Shown here in pieces: positions 1 to 9,691 of a stretch of 59,738 nucleotides of DNA. The notes beneath the pieces were generated by a model, which had not been told where the DNA came from, searched no databases, and saw only the letters and a list, made by a program, of their open reading frames with translations. The translations under genes and the position numbers were made by a program. Source of the DNA: Flexithrix dorotheae DSM 6795 (GTDB taxonomy: Bacteria; Bacteroidota; Bacteroidia; Cytophagales; Flammeovirgaceae); NCBI RefSeq assembly GCF_000379765.1, contig NZ_KB903456.1, forward strand, positions 5,001-64,738, read 5' to 3'. Within the stretch, counting starts at the first letter, position 1. Every line of letters begins with the position of its first letter.

Positions 1-189
1 GTGGCGTCAGCTGCACCGCAGGGTAGCTATGTTCGGAAGGGATAAGCACTGAAAGCATCTAAGTGCGAAACCCACCTTAAGATGAGGCTTCTATATAAGG
101 GTCGTTAGAGATGATAACGTTGATAGGCTGCAAGTGTAAAGTCAGAGATGGCAAAGCTGAGCAGTACTAATTGCCCAATTACTTTCTTA
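1..189 (+). rRNA. 23S ribosomal RNA, 3' end (partial)
   Basis: The first ~190 bases match the conserved 3' end of bacterial 23S rRNA: the run GATAAGCACTGAAAGCATCT, followed by the AAGTGCGAAAC and GTTGATAGGC blocks and a final GTACTAATTG. The gene enters from outside the window, so only the last part of domain VI is present. The exact 3' end is estimated at about 189 by analogy with the E. coli end; a 75-base AT-rich spacer separates it from the 5S gene. Confidence 0.95.
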
Positions 190-265
190 AAACAACCATG
201 TGTTGGCAGTGTTTTACTAATCACAACATGTTAATTAACTAAAAAATATAATATTTATAATATTA

Positions 266-386
<121 letters not shown>

Positions 387-395
387 ATCATTTTT

Positions 396-433
396 GAGCC
401 TCACTAAGAATATTAGTGAGGCTCTTCCTTTTT
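396..433 (+). terminator. Rho-independent terminator of the rRNA operon
   Basis: A perfect 12-bp stem, GAGCCTCACTAA (396-407) with TTAGTGAGGCTC (413-424), encloses a 5-base loop and is followed by a T-rich tail. It starts ten bases after the 5S end. Confidence 0.92.
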
Positions 434-491
434 ATATGGATTAGGTTTTTTGGAAGAGATTGATATTTTAGAATCTCTGAAATAAATAATA

Positions 492-1244
492 ATGGAATAT
501 TCCCTTTTTGATTTAAGTAATTTCCAGATTTTTTTGATAATGCTTTCGGGAATATTAATAGGCATGTCAAAAAGTGGCTTATCCGGGGCAGGAATGGTTG
601 CTATTCCTATATTTGCTTTAACTTTTGGAGGAAAAGCATCTACCGGAGTATTGCTTCCTCTTTTGGTTTTTGCAGATATTTATGCTGTTGCTCATTATAG
701 AAGGCATGCAAATATTCAGCACTTATATAAACTATTACCCTGGGTATTAGCAGGTTTATTCATAGGAATTTATATTGGAAACTCTATTCCGGATATTCTT
801 TTCAAGAGAATCATTGCAATCGGTGTGATAGTGTCCATTCTACTGTTGATTTTTAACCAATTAATAAAATCTGGTGATTTTTTTAAAAACAACAAGATTA
901 TTTCCCCAGTATTTGGCACCTCAGGAGGATTTACAACAATGGTGGGAAATGCGGCAGGACCTATTATGTCCGTATATTTTTTGTCGAAAGGGATGTTGAA
1001 AAACTCTTTTATTGGTACAAAAGCCTGGTTTTTTTTGTTGCTAAATTTATTTAAAATTCCCTTACATATTTTTTTCTGGGGTACTATTACGGTGGAGTCT
1101 TTTTTATTTGATTTACAGATATTACCCTCAATTCTTTTAGGTGTGTTTATTGGAATAAAAGTGGTAAAAATTATTCCCGAATCTGCTTATCGGATTTTTG
1201 TAATAATTGTAACTTTGATCTCTTCTATTCTTTTATTTTTTTAA
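492..1244 (+). CDS. TauE/SafE family membrane exporter
   Basis: A 250-residue, almost wholly hydrophobic protein with about eight predicted membrane segments in two similar halves, as in the TauE/SafE (TSUP) family. Family members export sulfite, sulfoacetate or other organosulfur anions across the inner membrane. The first half has the glycine-rich loop GMSKSGLSGAGM near residues 24-35, the second half GGFTTMVGNAAGP near 145-157, the usual pair of conserved family loops. It begins 58 bases after the rRNA terminator and ends 30 bases before hemW, so the two may be co-transcribed. The substrate cannot be read from sequence. Confidence 0.85.
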   Translation: MEYSLFDLSNFQIFLIMLSGILIGMSKSGLSGAGMVAIPIFALTFGGKASTGVLLPLLVFADIYAVAHYRRHANIQHLYKLLPWVLAGLFIGIYIGNSIPDILFKRIIAIGVIVSILLLIFNQLIKSGDFFKNNKIISPVFGTSGGFTTMVGNAAGPIMSVYFLSKGMLKNSFIGTKAWFFLLLNLFKIPLHIFFWGTITVESFLFDLQILPSILLGVFIGIKVVKIIPESAYRIFVIIVTLISSILLFF

Positions 1245-1274
1245 TTTAATGGCCATTCACAGGCTGGATATAAA

Positions 1275-2396
1275 ATGGCTGGAATTTATCTACATATTCC
1301 CTATTGTAAAAAGGCATGCCATTATTGTGATTTTCACTTCAGTACAAATTTTTCCACTAAAAATGAACTAGTAGATGCGATTTCAGAAGAATTAAAAATC
1401 CAAAAGGCCTTTATTAATTCTGATATTGAAACTGTTTATTTTGGAGGAGGTACTCCATCACTTTTAAGTCTTGAGGAATTATCAATAATTTTTAATGCTA
1501 TTTGGAAGAACTTCAATATAGTGGAGAATGCTGAAATTACACTTGAATGTAACCCTGATGATTTGTCATCCCAAAAATTGAAAGACCTTCAAAATCTGGG
1601 TGTGAACAGGCTAAGTATTGGGGTGCAGACATTTGACAATGAATTACTGAAGTTTTTAAATCGCGCCCATTCTTCTATTGAGGCTGAAAACGCTATAAAA
1701 AAAGCCCAAGATCAGGGCTTTGAGAATATAACCATTGATCTAATTTATGGTATTCCGAATAATTCCCACAATGTTTTAGAAACTGATTTAAAAAAGGCCA
1801 TTAGCTTAGAAGTTCCCCATATTTCAGCATATTGTTTAACTATAGAAGAAAGAACAGTTTTCGGAAATTGGCTTAAAAAAGGGAAAATTAATTCTCCAAA
1901 TGAAGATTTCGAAGCAGAACAGTTTGAAATAGTTGTTGATTATCTGAGGAGAAATGGATATGAGCAGTACGAAATTTCCAATTTTGCCAGAGATAAAAAA
2001 TATTCAAAACATAATTCAAACTATTGGAACCAAACTTCATATTTAGGTATCGGGCCGGGTGCCCATTCTTTTAATGGAGAGATTAGACAATTTAATATCA
2101 GAAATAATTCAAAGTATATTAAATCTATAATGAAGGGGATTATTCCCGCAGAAATAGAATACCTTTCTCAAAATGAAAAGGTTAATGAATTCATTCTTAC
2201 TACATTACGAACGATTTGGGGAAGTAATTTAGATTTTATAAAATCCCGGTATAATATTGATTTGCTAACGTTAAAGCAAAAAGAATTAGAGGATTTTGTT
2301 AAATTTAATTTGGTAAGTTTACTAGATAATCATATTGTTCTTACAGATAAAGGAAAACTTCAGGCAGACTGGATTACTTCAAAACTTTTTTTGTAA
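1275..2396 (+). CDS. hemW: Radical SAM protein HemW (CPO-III-like heme chaperone)
   Basis: A 373-residue radical SAM protein. The [4Fe-4S] ligands form CKKACHYC at residues 11-18, and the SAM-binding motif GGGTPS is at 57-62. The N-terminal AGIYLHIPYC and the C-terminal winged-helix-like HemN_C region are typical of HemW. HemW was long annotated as oxygen-independent coproporphyrinogen III oxidase, but HemW members are now regarded as heme-trafficking proteins. True HemN has a CxxxCxxCxC pattern; here residue 20 is Phe, not Cys, which favours HemW. It lies downstream of the TauE-like gene on the same strand. Confidence 0.92.
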   Translation: MAGIYLHIPYCKKACHYCDFHFSTNFSTKNELVDAISEELKIQKAFINSDIETVYFGGGTPSLLSLEELSIIFNAIWKNFNIVENAEITLECNPDDLSSQKLKDLQNLGVNRLSIGVQTFDNELLKFLNRAHSSIEAENAIKKAQDQGFENITIDLIYGIPNNSHNVLETDLKKAISLEVPHISAYCLTIEERTVFGNWLKKGKINSPNEDFEAEQFEIVVDYLRRNGYEQYEISNFARDKKYSKHNSNYWNQTSYLGIGPGAHSFNGEIRQFNIRNNSKYIKSIMKGIIPAEIEYLSQNEKVNEFILTTLRTIWGSNLDFIKSRYNIDLLTLKQKELEDFVKFNLVSLLDNHIVLTDKGKLQADWITSKLFL

Positions 2397-2453
2397 GAAA
2401 AAATAATTACCCTTCCATATAAATTATTTCTATTTGAGTATTCTTAAAGAAGC

Positions 2454-2505
2454 TGTCTAAAGCAAAACCTTTTATTTCTCACCAAGAAATCCTTTACTTT
2501 AGACA
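2454..2505. repeat. Intergenic inverted repeat between hemW and the M42 peptidase
   Basis: TGTCTAAAG (2454-2462) pairs with CTTTAGACA (2497-2505), and inside it ATTTCT (2474-2479) pairs with AGAAAT (2485-2490). No T-run follows on either side, so it is not a classical terminator, though it may act as an RNA 3'-end structure for hemW. Confidence 0.5.
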
Positions 2506-2562
2506 ACTTCAAATATAAAGTGGTTTTCTTCACCATTTTTAATGGCAATTAAAAAGAATAAT

Positions 2563-2570
2563 TAAATTTG
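2563..2570 (+). promoter_or_regulatory. Bacteroidota-type -7 element before the M42 peptidase gene
   Basis: TAAATTTG fits the TAnnTTTG -7 consensus and lies 25 bases before the start codon at 2596. No clear TTTG -33 element is seen. Confidence 0.45.
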
Positions 2571-2595
2571 AGAAAAGGATAATGAAATAGAGATT

Positions 2596-3666
2596 ATGAA
2601 AAAAGAGAGTAAAAAGTTCTTATTTAAATATTTGAATAATGCTTCGCCAACAGGATTTGAATCTGCAGGACAAAAGATTTGGCTGGATTATTTACAACCA
2701 TATATTGATGAATATTTCACAGATACATATGGAACAGTTGTGGGAGTTATTAATCCTGAAGCAAAGTACAAGGTTGTCATTGAAGCTCATGCGGACGAAA
2801 TCTCCTGGTTTGTAAATTATATTTCACCGGAAGGGTATATTTATGTGAGGAGAAATGGTGGTTCTGATCATCAAATTGCACCTTCAAAAAGAGTAAATAT
2901 CCATACTAAAAAGGGAGTTGTGAAAGGCATTTTTGGCTGGCCTGCTATCCATGTCAGAGACTTAGCCAAAGAAGAATCACCCTCTTTAAAAAATATTTTT
3001 ATTGATTTGGGTTGTTCGAATAAGGAAGAAGTTGAAAACCTGGGAGTCCACGTGGGATGCGTAGTTACTTTTGAGGACGATTTGATTGAATTGAATAAAA
3101 AGTATCTTGTTGGAAGGGCTCTGGATAATAGAATTGGCGGGTTTATTCTTTCGGAAGTTGCAAGAAAATTAAAGGAAAATAAGGATAAATTACCTTTTGG
3201 ACTCTACATTGTGAATGCTGTTCAAGAAGAAATTGGGCTCAGAGGTGCGGAAATGATTGCGGAACGTATAAAACCAGATGCTGCTATCATAATAGATGTT
3301 TGCCATGATACTACAGCTCCAATGTATGATAAAAAACAACAAGGAGATCAAAAATCTGGTGGTGGACCTGTGCTAACTTACGGACCAGCTGTTCAGAATA
3401 ATCTTTTGGACATGTTAATTAAAGTTGCTGAAAAAAATAAAATCAATATTCAAAGAGCAGCAGCCTCAAGAGCAACAGGAACAGATACAGATGCTTTTGC
3501 ATATTCGGGGATGGGAGTAGCTTCAGCACTCATTTCTTTGCCGCTAAAATACATGCATACTACAGTGGAAATGGTGGACAAAAGCGATGTGAAAGATGTA
3601 GGGGACTTGATTTATCACTTTCTCAAACAATTGAAAAAAAATCACGATTTTAGATATTTAAAATAA
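2596..3666 (+). CDS. M42 family metallopeptidase
   Basis: A 356-residue aminopeptidase of the M42 family (glutamyl/deblocking aminopeptidases, often misnamed endoglucanase). The co-catalytic metal ligands are all visible: H65 and D67 in EAHADE, bridging D177 in RALDNR, E211-E212 in VQEEIG, D234 in IIDVCHD and H321 in KYMHTT. The length is normal. There is no signal peptide, so it should act in the cytoplasm, trimming N-terminal residues from peptides as a large self-compartmentalising assembly typical of the family. It is a single gene with its own -7 element and a downstream terminator. Confidence 0.92.
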   Translation: MKKESKKFLFKYLNNASPTGFESAGQKIWLDYLQPYIDEYFTDTYGTVVGVINPEAKYKVVIEAHADEISWFVNYISPEGYIYVRRNGGSDHQIAPSKRVNIHTKKGVVKGIFGWPAIHVRDLAKEESPSLKNIFIDLGCSNKEEVENLGVHVGCVVTFEDDLIELNKKYLVGRALDNRIGGFILSEVARKLKENKDKLPFGLYIVNAVQEEIGLRGAEMIAERIKPDAAIIIDVCHDTTAPMYDKKQQGDQKSGGGPVLTYGPAVQNNLLDMLIKVAEKNKINIQRAAASRATGTDTDAFAYSGMGVASALISLPLKYMHTTVEMVDKSDVKDVGDLIYHFLKQLKKNHDFRYLK

Positions 3667-3845
3667 TTGGTAAGAGGTTGGACAGAAAACACTTTCTTAT
3701 AATTTGCCTCAACTGATTGAAACTGAGATGTAGTTTATCAACATTAAAAAAATACTGCTACTATTGGCAATTTGTAAGTATCTGACAAAACCTTTTACCT
3801 AATAAAAATTTAGGGCATATCTAAAATTGTATTTTAATTAAAAGC

Positions 3846-3877
3846 AGGCTGTCCAATAAAGGCAGCCTTTTATTTTT
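3846..3877 (+). terminator. Terminator after the M42 peptidase gene
   Basis: AGGCTG (3846-3851) pairs with CAGCCT (3863-3868), followed by TTTATTTTT. It ends only 11 bases before the next start codon, so read-through into the Nudix gene is possible. Confidence 0.7.
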
Positions 3878-3888
3878 ACAAAAAAGAT

Positions 3889-4413
3889 ATGAAAGAATAT
3901 AAAATTGAAACAAATCAGGAAGTTAATCTTAATAATTTAAGGGCTGATAAACTACCTTTGGAAACTTATGAAAAAGCCCACCAGTCTTTAGTCCAGTTTT
4001 GCCATGATATCCTTGTGGAATACAATGGTGGAATACTTTTGATTGTAAGAGACAATTTTCCGGCAAAGGGAATTTTATGGTCATTGGGAGGGAGAGTAGA
4101 AAGAGGATTGCCTGCTGAGAAATCGGCTATCAAAAAAGTGAAGGAAGAATGTAACCTTGATATATTTGATGTTAAGGAACTTGGGTTTGCCAGAACATTT
4201 TTCCACACAGATCCTTTTGGTCATGGAAATGGAACTGATACCGTGAATGTATTGTATTTTGCAAAAGCTAAAGGGGAGTTGAAATTGGATGATTTGCACT
4301 CACAACCCGTGATTTTAAAGAAGGAAGCTTATACTGAAGCTTTTAGAAATGCATTGCATCCATATATGCAGGATTTTCTTGATAGTGCAATCCCTTTATT
4401 GGAAAGTGAATAA
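3889..4413 (+). CDS. Nudix hydrolase-fold protein with a substituted Nudix box
   Basis: A 174-residue protein with a Nudix fold. The Nudix box at residues 67-90 starts GGRVERG and ends KKVKEECNL. Against the consensus GX5EX7REUXEEXGU it keeps the Gly-Gly and the final EE pair, but RE has become KK and the late Gly is Asn. A missing Glu at that place is also known in GDP-mannose mannosyl hydrolases, so activity is not excluded. The N-terminal 35 residues and the FHTDPFGHGNGTD segment near 105 are not diagnostic. Substrate unknown. It sits between the M42 peptidase and priA on the same strand. Confidence 0.75.
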   Translation: MKEYKIETNQEVNLNNLRADKLPLETYEKAHQSLVQFCHDILVEYNGGILLIVRDNFPAKGILWSLGGRVERGLPAEKSAIKKVKEECNLDIFDVKELGFARTFFHTDPFGHGNGTDTVNVLYFAKAKGELKLDDLHSQPVILKKEAYTEAFRNALHPYMQDFLDSAIPLLESE

Positions 4414-4452
4414 CTTTGCTTTATGATTTAGATATAAAGTCTTATATATTTT

Positions 4453-6978
4453 TTGATGGACCATCCTCATACTGAAAGAAAAACTTTATTTGCAGATATT
4501 CTCCTTCCTGTTCCTCTTGCTCAATACTTTACCTACCGGGTTCCTTTCGATCTGAACGAAAATGTTATAGAAGGAGGCAGGGTAATTGTGCAGTTTGGCA
4601 GAAGGCGGGTACTTACGGGAATTGTGGTAAAAATTCATGAAAACCCTCCTCAAAATTATGAGGCCAAATATATTCTGGAAAATCTGGATGAAAACCCTGT
4701 TGTAAATTCTTTGCAAATTCAATTTTGGGAATGGATTGCAGAATATTATATGTGTACCGTTGGGGAAGTAATGAATGTGGCCATTCCCTCAGGATTAAAA
4801 TTATCCAGTCAATCCAGAATTCAAATTAACCCTGAATTTGATTTTGAAAACGCTTCCACCACATTTACAGAACAGGAAACCAAGCTAATTCAGGTACTCC
4901 GGGAAAATGAATCTTTACCCTATGATCAGGCCTCTGAAATCCTGGATTCAAAAAATATTTATCAGATTATCAAATACCTGATAGCCAAAAGAGCTATTCT
5001 GATTTTTGAAGAAGTAAAAGAAAAATATAAGCCAAAAGTTGTAAAGAAAATAAGGCTTAATCCGGAGTTAGCCTTAAATGAAGAGAGCCTTGAAAAAGTA
5101 TTCAATGCTTTAAAATCCAATTCCAAACAAGAGCAGGTTTTACTAAAATATCTTTCCCAGGTTCCTATCTATTCCAACCCCTTGCTAAATGAAAAGGGAA
5201 TTCAAAAATCAATTTTCTTAAATGATGAGCATAATCAGGTCTCTCCGTCATCTTTGAAAACCCTGGTGAAAAATCAAATCATGGAGGAGTTTGATGAGAT
5301 AGTTTCCCGGTTTGAGGACCTGGAAACTTCGGATAGCTCTGAAATGAAGTATCAGGTAGAATTAAGTGATCGCCAAAAAAAGGCAAGAGAAGAAATTCTG
5401 GAAGGATTTAATGACAAAGAAATTAGTTTACTATTCGGAATAACAGGCAGTGGAAAAACTGAAATATATGTCAGTTTAATAAAAGATGCCATTGAAAGTG
5501 GTTCTCAGGTTTTATTACTCTTACCCGAAATTGTATTAACCACCCAAATGGTAATCCGGTTAAAAAAAATATTTGGTGGAAAAGTGGGGGTATACCATTC
5601 CCGTTTTTCGGACAATGAAAGAGTAGAAGTATGGAGGGGAGTAGCTGAGGGGACTTTTTCATTTGTAGTTGGTGTACGCTCGTCTATTTTCCTCCCCTTT
5701 TCCAATCTGAGTTTAATAATTGTAGACGAAGAACACGATTCTTCTTATAAACAATATGACCCGGCACCAAGATATAATGCCAGGGATTCGGCTATGATCC
5801 TAGGACGCTTCCATCATGCCAAAGTTTTGCTTGGCTCGGCTACTCCTTCTGTAGAAAGTTATTTTTTAGCAAAAAGGGGGAATTATGGGCTTGTGCGTCT
5901 TCAGGAAAGATTTGGAGGTGTGGCATTACCTGAAATACAACTGGTTAATACCTTAAAAGAGAAAAAACAGAAAAAAATGAAAGGAGAGTTTTCTTCTGTT
6001 TTGGTTGAGGAAATTGAGAAAAATATTGAAAATGAAAAACAAACCATTTTATTTCAGAACAGGCGTGGATATGCTCCTTACTTAATGTGTGAAGATTGTG
6101 GATGGATTCCCAAATGTGATAGTTGCTCGGTAAGCCTCACTTACCATATGTATAGAAACACCATGGTTTGCCACTATTGCGGTTATAAAGAGGCTCTTCC
6201 CAGGTCATGTGTTTCATGTGGGTCTACCAAAATAGTTACAGTTGGTATTGGTACAGAGAAAATTGAGGATGAGTTGAAGGCCATGTTGCCCAATATAAAT
6301 GTGGGGAGAATGGATTTGGAAACTACCAGGAAAAAATACAGTTACCAAAAAATTTTGAATGATTTTGCCAACAAACAGATTGATGTTTTAGTGGGAACTC
6401 AAATGGTAAGTAAGGGGCTTGATTTTGATCATGTGGATTTGGTAGGAATTTTCGATATTGATCGTTTAATTCATTTCCCCGATTTTAGGTCTCATGAAAA
6501 AACTTTTCAATTGATCACTCAGGTAAGTGGAAGGGCAGGAAGAAGAGCTTCCAAAGGATTAGTTCTAATTCAAACAGGAAATCCAAAACAGCCTTTACTA
6601 AACAAAATAGCTTCACATGATTACGAAGGTTTTTTCTCAGGTGAAATAAAAGAGCGACAAAACCATTTATACCCTCCTTTTACCCGCTTGATCAGAATTA
6701 CAGTAAAACATGAAAACAGGGAAGCCAGAGACCAGATCGCTGAAAAATTAGCCATAAAACTGAAAAACAGTTTTGGAACTAAAATGGTATTAGGCCCGGA
6801 AAACCCGATAATTGATAAAATCAGAAACTTTTACCTGAAGGATATTCTGATCAAAATGAGAAGGGGAGGAGGTAATCTGAAAAAACAAAAGGAAATCATT
6901 AAAGAAGCCATTGAATCTGTAAGAGATACCAAACGGTTCAAACAATTTCCCATAGTGGTAGATGTAGATTGCCTGTAA
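4453..6978 (+). CDS. priA: Primosomal protein N' (PriA), replication restart helicase
   Basis: A full-length 841-residue PriA, the 3'-5' DNA helicase that recognises abandoned forks and reloads the replisome. Visible in order: the N-terminal DNA-binding domain (FADILLPVPLAQYFTY), Walker A GITGSGKTE near 329-337, Walker B DEEH near 425-428, then the family-specific zinc region with eight Cys between about 545 and 591 (CEDCG, CDSC, CHYCG, CVSCGS), and the C-terminal helicase motif QVSGRAGR. The start ATG is 39 bases after the Nudix gene. A strong terminator follows. Confidence 0.97.
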   Translation: MMDHPHTERKTLFADILLPVPLAQYFTYRVPFDLNENVIEGGRVIVQFGRRRVLTGIVVKIHENPPQNYEAKYILENLDENPVVNSLQIQFWEWIAEYYMCTVGEVMNVAIPSGLKLSSQSRIQINPEFDFENASTTFTEQETKLIQVLRENESLPYDQASEILDSKNIYQIIKYLIAKRAILIFEEVKEKYKPKVVKKIRLNPELALNEESLEKVFNALKSNSKQEQVLLKYLSQVPIYSNPLLNEKGIQKSIFLNDEHNQVSPSSLKTLVKNQIMEEFDEIVSRFEDLETSDSSEMKYQVELSDRQKKAREEILEGFNDKEISLLFGITGSGKTEIYVSLIKDAIESGSQVLLLLPEIVLTTQMVIRLKKIFGGKVGVYHSRFSDNERVEVWRGVAEGTFSFVVGVRSSIFLPFSNLSLIIVDEEHDSSYKQYDPAPRYNARDSAMILGRFHHAKVLLGSATPSVESYFLAKRGNYGLVRLQERFGGVALPEIQLVNTLKEKKQKKMKGEFSSVLVEEIEKNIENEKQTILFQNRRGYAPYLMCEDCGWIPKCDSCSVSLTYHMYRNTMVCHYCGYKEALPRSCVSCGSTKIVTVGIGTEKIEDELKAMLPNINVGRMDLETTRKKYSYQKILNDFANKQIDVLVGTQMVSKGLDFDHVDLVGIFDIDRLIHFPDFRSHEKTFQLITQVSGRAGRRASKGLVLIQTGNPKQPLLNKIASHDYEGFFSGEIKERQNHLYPPFTRLIRITVKHENREARDQIAEKLAIKLKNSFGTKMVLGPENPIIDKIRNFYLKDILIKMRRGGGNLKKQKEIIKEAIESVRDTKRFKQFPIVVDVDCL

Positions 6979-6982
6979 AGAA

Positions 6983-7020
6983 AAAGCCTTCAGAAGTTAG
7001 TTCTGAAGGCTTTTTTTTTC
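6983..7020 (+). terminator. Terminator after priA
   Basis: AAAGCCTTCAGAA (6983-6995) pairs perfectly with TTCTGAAGGCTTT (7001-7013) and is followed by a nine-base T-run. It lies between the convergent priA and rseP-like genes. Confidence 0.93.
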
Positions 7021-7043
7021 TTTTTAACTCAAAATCAAACTGA

Positions 7044-8357
7044 TTAGAATAATTTATAAATATCATTTCCAAAGGCGAAAACCATCAGGCAAAGTAGAAG
7101 TACCATCCCTATTTTTTGAGAGGCCTCTAAAAACTTATCTGAAGGAGGTCTTCCGGAAACTATTTCATAAGATAAGAACACAACATGTCCACCGTCAAGC
7201 GCTGGAATTGGCAATAAGTTCATAAAGGCTAATACCATGGAAAGCATTCCGGTAATGGTCCAGAATTTTACCCAATCCCAGGTTCCTCCAAAAATCTGAG
7301 CAATTCCTATTGGTCCGCTTAATGAATCAGAAGCCGAAACATCACCCTGAAATATTTTGTTGAAAGCTTTTAGCTGCACCGTAATCACTGCAAAAGCCTC
7401 TACAGTTCCCAATTTTACCGACTCGGAAAGAGAATAGTTTTTAATGGATGGCTCTAATAAATATTTAATAAAAAAACCAACCTCACCTTTTTTATCCACC
7501 TGAATATTCAATAGCTTTTCCCCCTCATCTCTTTTTACCTTCACAGCTACTTCTTTGTTTTTATTACTTTGAAGAACGGCCCGAAATTCATGCAAATAAT
7601 TAATAGGCTGGTCATTTACTGCCACAATAACATCATCAGCTTTTAATCCTCCCTTCTCTGCATTACTTCCCTGCTGAAGTTTTTCAACTTTAAATGGAAT
7701 ACGAATATCCATAAAGTTTTTATTGACATTTTTATCGCTAAGCCGACCAATAAAATCTGCTGGAATTGGAATATCAACCTCTTTGCCATTCCTTAAAACA
7801 GTATAGAAACTTCCTGTTTCCAATAGAAAATTAGGGTTTCTGGCATCATTAAAGTTTTCGAACTCCTTTCCATTAAGTTTAATGATTTTATCCCCATCCT
7901 GAAGACCAATTTCTTCTCCCAGTTCGGTTACATATATACCGTGTTTGTTAACTTCATCCACAGAAAAGTACCGGTCACCAAGAAAATACTGAAGACCTAT
8001 AAAAATGATAATTCCGGTAATTACATTGATGATAATACCTCCAAGCATTACAATCAATCTTTGCCATGCTGGTTTCGATCGGAATTCCCAGGGTTTAGGT
8101 TCAGTAGCCAGTTGGTGAGTATCAAGGGATTCATCTATCATTCCCGATATTTTCACAAAGCCACCTAATGGAAGTGCTCCGATAGAATATTCGGTTTCGC
8201 CAACTTTTACCCCAAATATTTTGGGGGGAAACCCAATGGAATATTTTTCTACCCGCATCCCAAAAACTTTTGCTGCAACCAAGTGCCCTAACTCATGCAA
8301 TCCAACCAAAATAGACAACCCTAATAGTAATTGAGCTGCCATTATTAATCCTTCCAT
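7044..8357 (-). CDS. rseP: RIP metalloprotease RseP (site-2 protease)
   Basis: An inner-membrane zinc protease of the site-2 family, which cuts membrane segments of anti-sigma factors and remnant signal peptides. The zinc motif HELGH is at about residues 21-25 and the third-ligand motif ALDGGH near 385; between them are two PDZ-like regions (SDG/LQDGDKI and GGLKADDVI). Typical terminal membrane segments are present. I placed the start at the ATG of MEGLIMAAQ; the ATG five codons later (8342) has AAGGA six bases upstream and is equally possible. It lies downstream of dxr on the same strand, a conserved bacterial neighbourhood. Confidence 0.93.
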   Translation of the reverse strand: MEGLIMAAQLLLGLSILVGLHELGHLVAAKVFGMRVEKYSIGFPPKIFGVKVGETEYSIGALPLGGFVKISGMIDESLDTHQLATEPKPWEFRSKPAWQRLIVMLGGIIINVITGIIIFIGLQYFLGDRYFSVDEVNKHGIYVTELGEEIGLQDGDKIIKLNGKEFENFNDARNPNFLLETGSFYTVLRNGKEVDIPIPADFIGRLSDKNVNKNFMDIRIPFKVEKLQQGSNAEKGGLKADDVIVAVNDQPINYLHEFRAVLQSNKNKEVAVKVKRDEGEKLLNIQVDKKGEVGFFIKYLLEPSIKNYSLSESVKLGTVEAFAVITVQLKAFNKIFQGDVSASDSLSGPIGIAQIFGGTWDWVKFWTITGMLSMVLAFMNLLPIPALDGGHVVFLSYEIVSGRPPSDKFLEASQKIGMVLLLCLMVFAFGNDIYKLF

Positions 8358-8439
8358 AAAGTAATTGAATTTTTCAAAATTATTTCTGAAGAGCAAGCTG
8401 GTTTTCCAAATGGTATATTGCTCAAAGAAAAAATGTTTT

Positions 8440-8509
8440 AAATAAAAAAATAATTGTCAGTGTTCTTTTGTCTTGAGAAACTACACTCAAGCCCATTTGG
8501 TTCTGACAA
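8440..8509 (-). terminator. Possible terminator/attenuator between dxr and rseP
   Basis: Read on the minus strand, TTGTCAG (8509-8503) pairs with CTGACAA (8460-8454), with an inner stem CTTGAG/CTCAAG (8491-8486 and 8477-8472), followed by a T-rich tract. The nested structure may partly separate dxr from rseP. Confidence 0.5.
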
Positions 8510-8539
8510 CAAAAAATGCGCTTTTCTGTAAAAATTGAT

Positions 8540-9691
8540 TTATACAGATTGTTTTGCCAGTTCTCTTGCCAATTTGTCAGTGGCAATATAATCTTCAAGG
8601 GAGGGATTTTTCACAAAATCCACTTTTGAAATACAGGCTTCGTTTAGCCTGGCAATGTCAAGGAAATTAATTTCCTCTCTCAAAAATCTTTCCACTGCAA
8701 TCTCATTTGCTGCATTTAATGCACATGGCATATTTCCAGCTTTCTCCAAAACATCAAATGCCAAAGCAAGGTTCTTAAAGGTTTTAGAATCTGGCTTCTC
8801 AAAAGTTAATTGTGAGTAGTCAGTAAAATTAAACCTTTCGAAGTCGGATTTCAAACGCTTTGGAAATCCAAGTGCATATTGAATAGGAAGTTTCATATCA
8901 GGTAAACCCATTTGGGCTTTTATACTTCCATCCTCAAACTGCACCATCGAATGAATAATTGATTGAGGATGAACAATAACATCCACTTGCGAACCTGATA
9001 AGTTGAAAAGCCATTTGGCTTCAATTACTTCAAGTCCCTTATTCATTAAACTGGCGGAATCAATAGTTATTTTTGCGCCCATCTCCCAATTTGGATGTTT
9101 TAAAGCATCCGCCTTAGTAACCTTCAATAATTGATCTACAGTTTTGCCTCGAAATGGCCCGCCAGAAGCAGTGAGAATAATCTTTTCAATAGGATTTCCT
9201 TCTTCCCCAACCAAACACTGAAAAATGGCTGAATGTTCTGAATCAACAGGAAGGATTTTGATGTTTTGCTCAGCAGCCAGTTGAGTAATTAGCTCCCCTG
9301 CAACCACCAGAGTTTCTTTATTGGCCAGGGCAATATCTTTTCCTGCTTGAATAGCCTTAATTGTGGGCTTAAGTCCTGAATATCCTACCAGGGCTGTTAA
9401 TACAATATCGATATCATCCATTGAGACTACTTCCTCCAAAGCTTTGGCACCAGAGAGTACTTCAATCCCTTTGGATGATAAGGCCTCTTTTACAGATTGG
9501 TATTTTGCTTCATTTCCGATAACAACTTTCGAAGGGGAGAATTTTTGAGCCTGCTGAATCAATAAATCAGCATTATTTTGTGCGGTTAATACCAGAACTT
9601 CAAATTTATCCCGATTTGCCTGAATTACTTCCAGGGATTGTGTGCCGATTGATCCGGTTGAGCCCAGGATAGCAATTTTTTTCTTTTCCAT
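8540..9691 (-). CDS. dxr: 1-deoxy-D-xylulose 5-phosphate reductoisomerase
   Basis: The 383-residue second enzyme of the MEP isoprenoid pathway, converting DXP to MEP with NADPH and a divalent metal in the cytoplasm. The NADPH motif GSTGSIG is at residues 10-16, ANKE at 123-126, the metal and active-site segment PVDSEHSAI at 148-156 (D150, E152) and MNKGLE near 216-221. I chose the ATG of MEKKKIAIL; a GTG two codons upstream is less likely. Its product pathway feeds undecaprenyl carrier and quinones. It is the likely target of fosmidomycin in this organism. Confidence 0.97.
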   Translation of the reverse strand: MEKKKIAILGSTGSIGTQSLEVIQANRDKFEVLVLTAQNNADLLIQQAQKFSPSKVVIGNEAKYQSVKEALSSKGIEVLSGAKALEEVVSMDDIDIVLTALVGYSGLKPTIKAIQAGKDIALANKETLVVAGELITQLAAEQNIKILPVDSEHSAIFQCLVGEEGNPIEKIILTASGGPFRGKTVDQLLKVTKADALKHPNWEMGAKITIDSASLMNKGLEVIEAKWLFNLSGSQVDVIVHPQSIIHSMVQFEDGSIKAQMGLPDMKLPIQYALGFPKRLKSDFERFNFTDYSQLTFEKPDSKTFKNLALAFDVLEKAGNMPCALNAANEIAVERFLREEINFLDIARLNEACISKVDFVKNPSLEDYIATDKLARELAKQSV

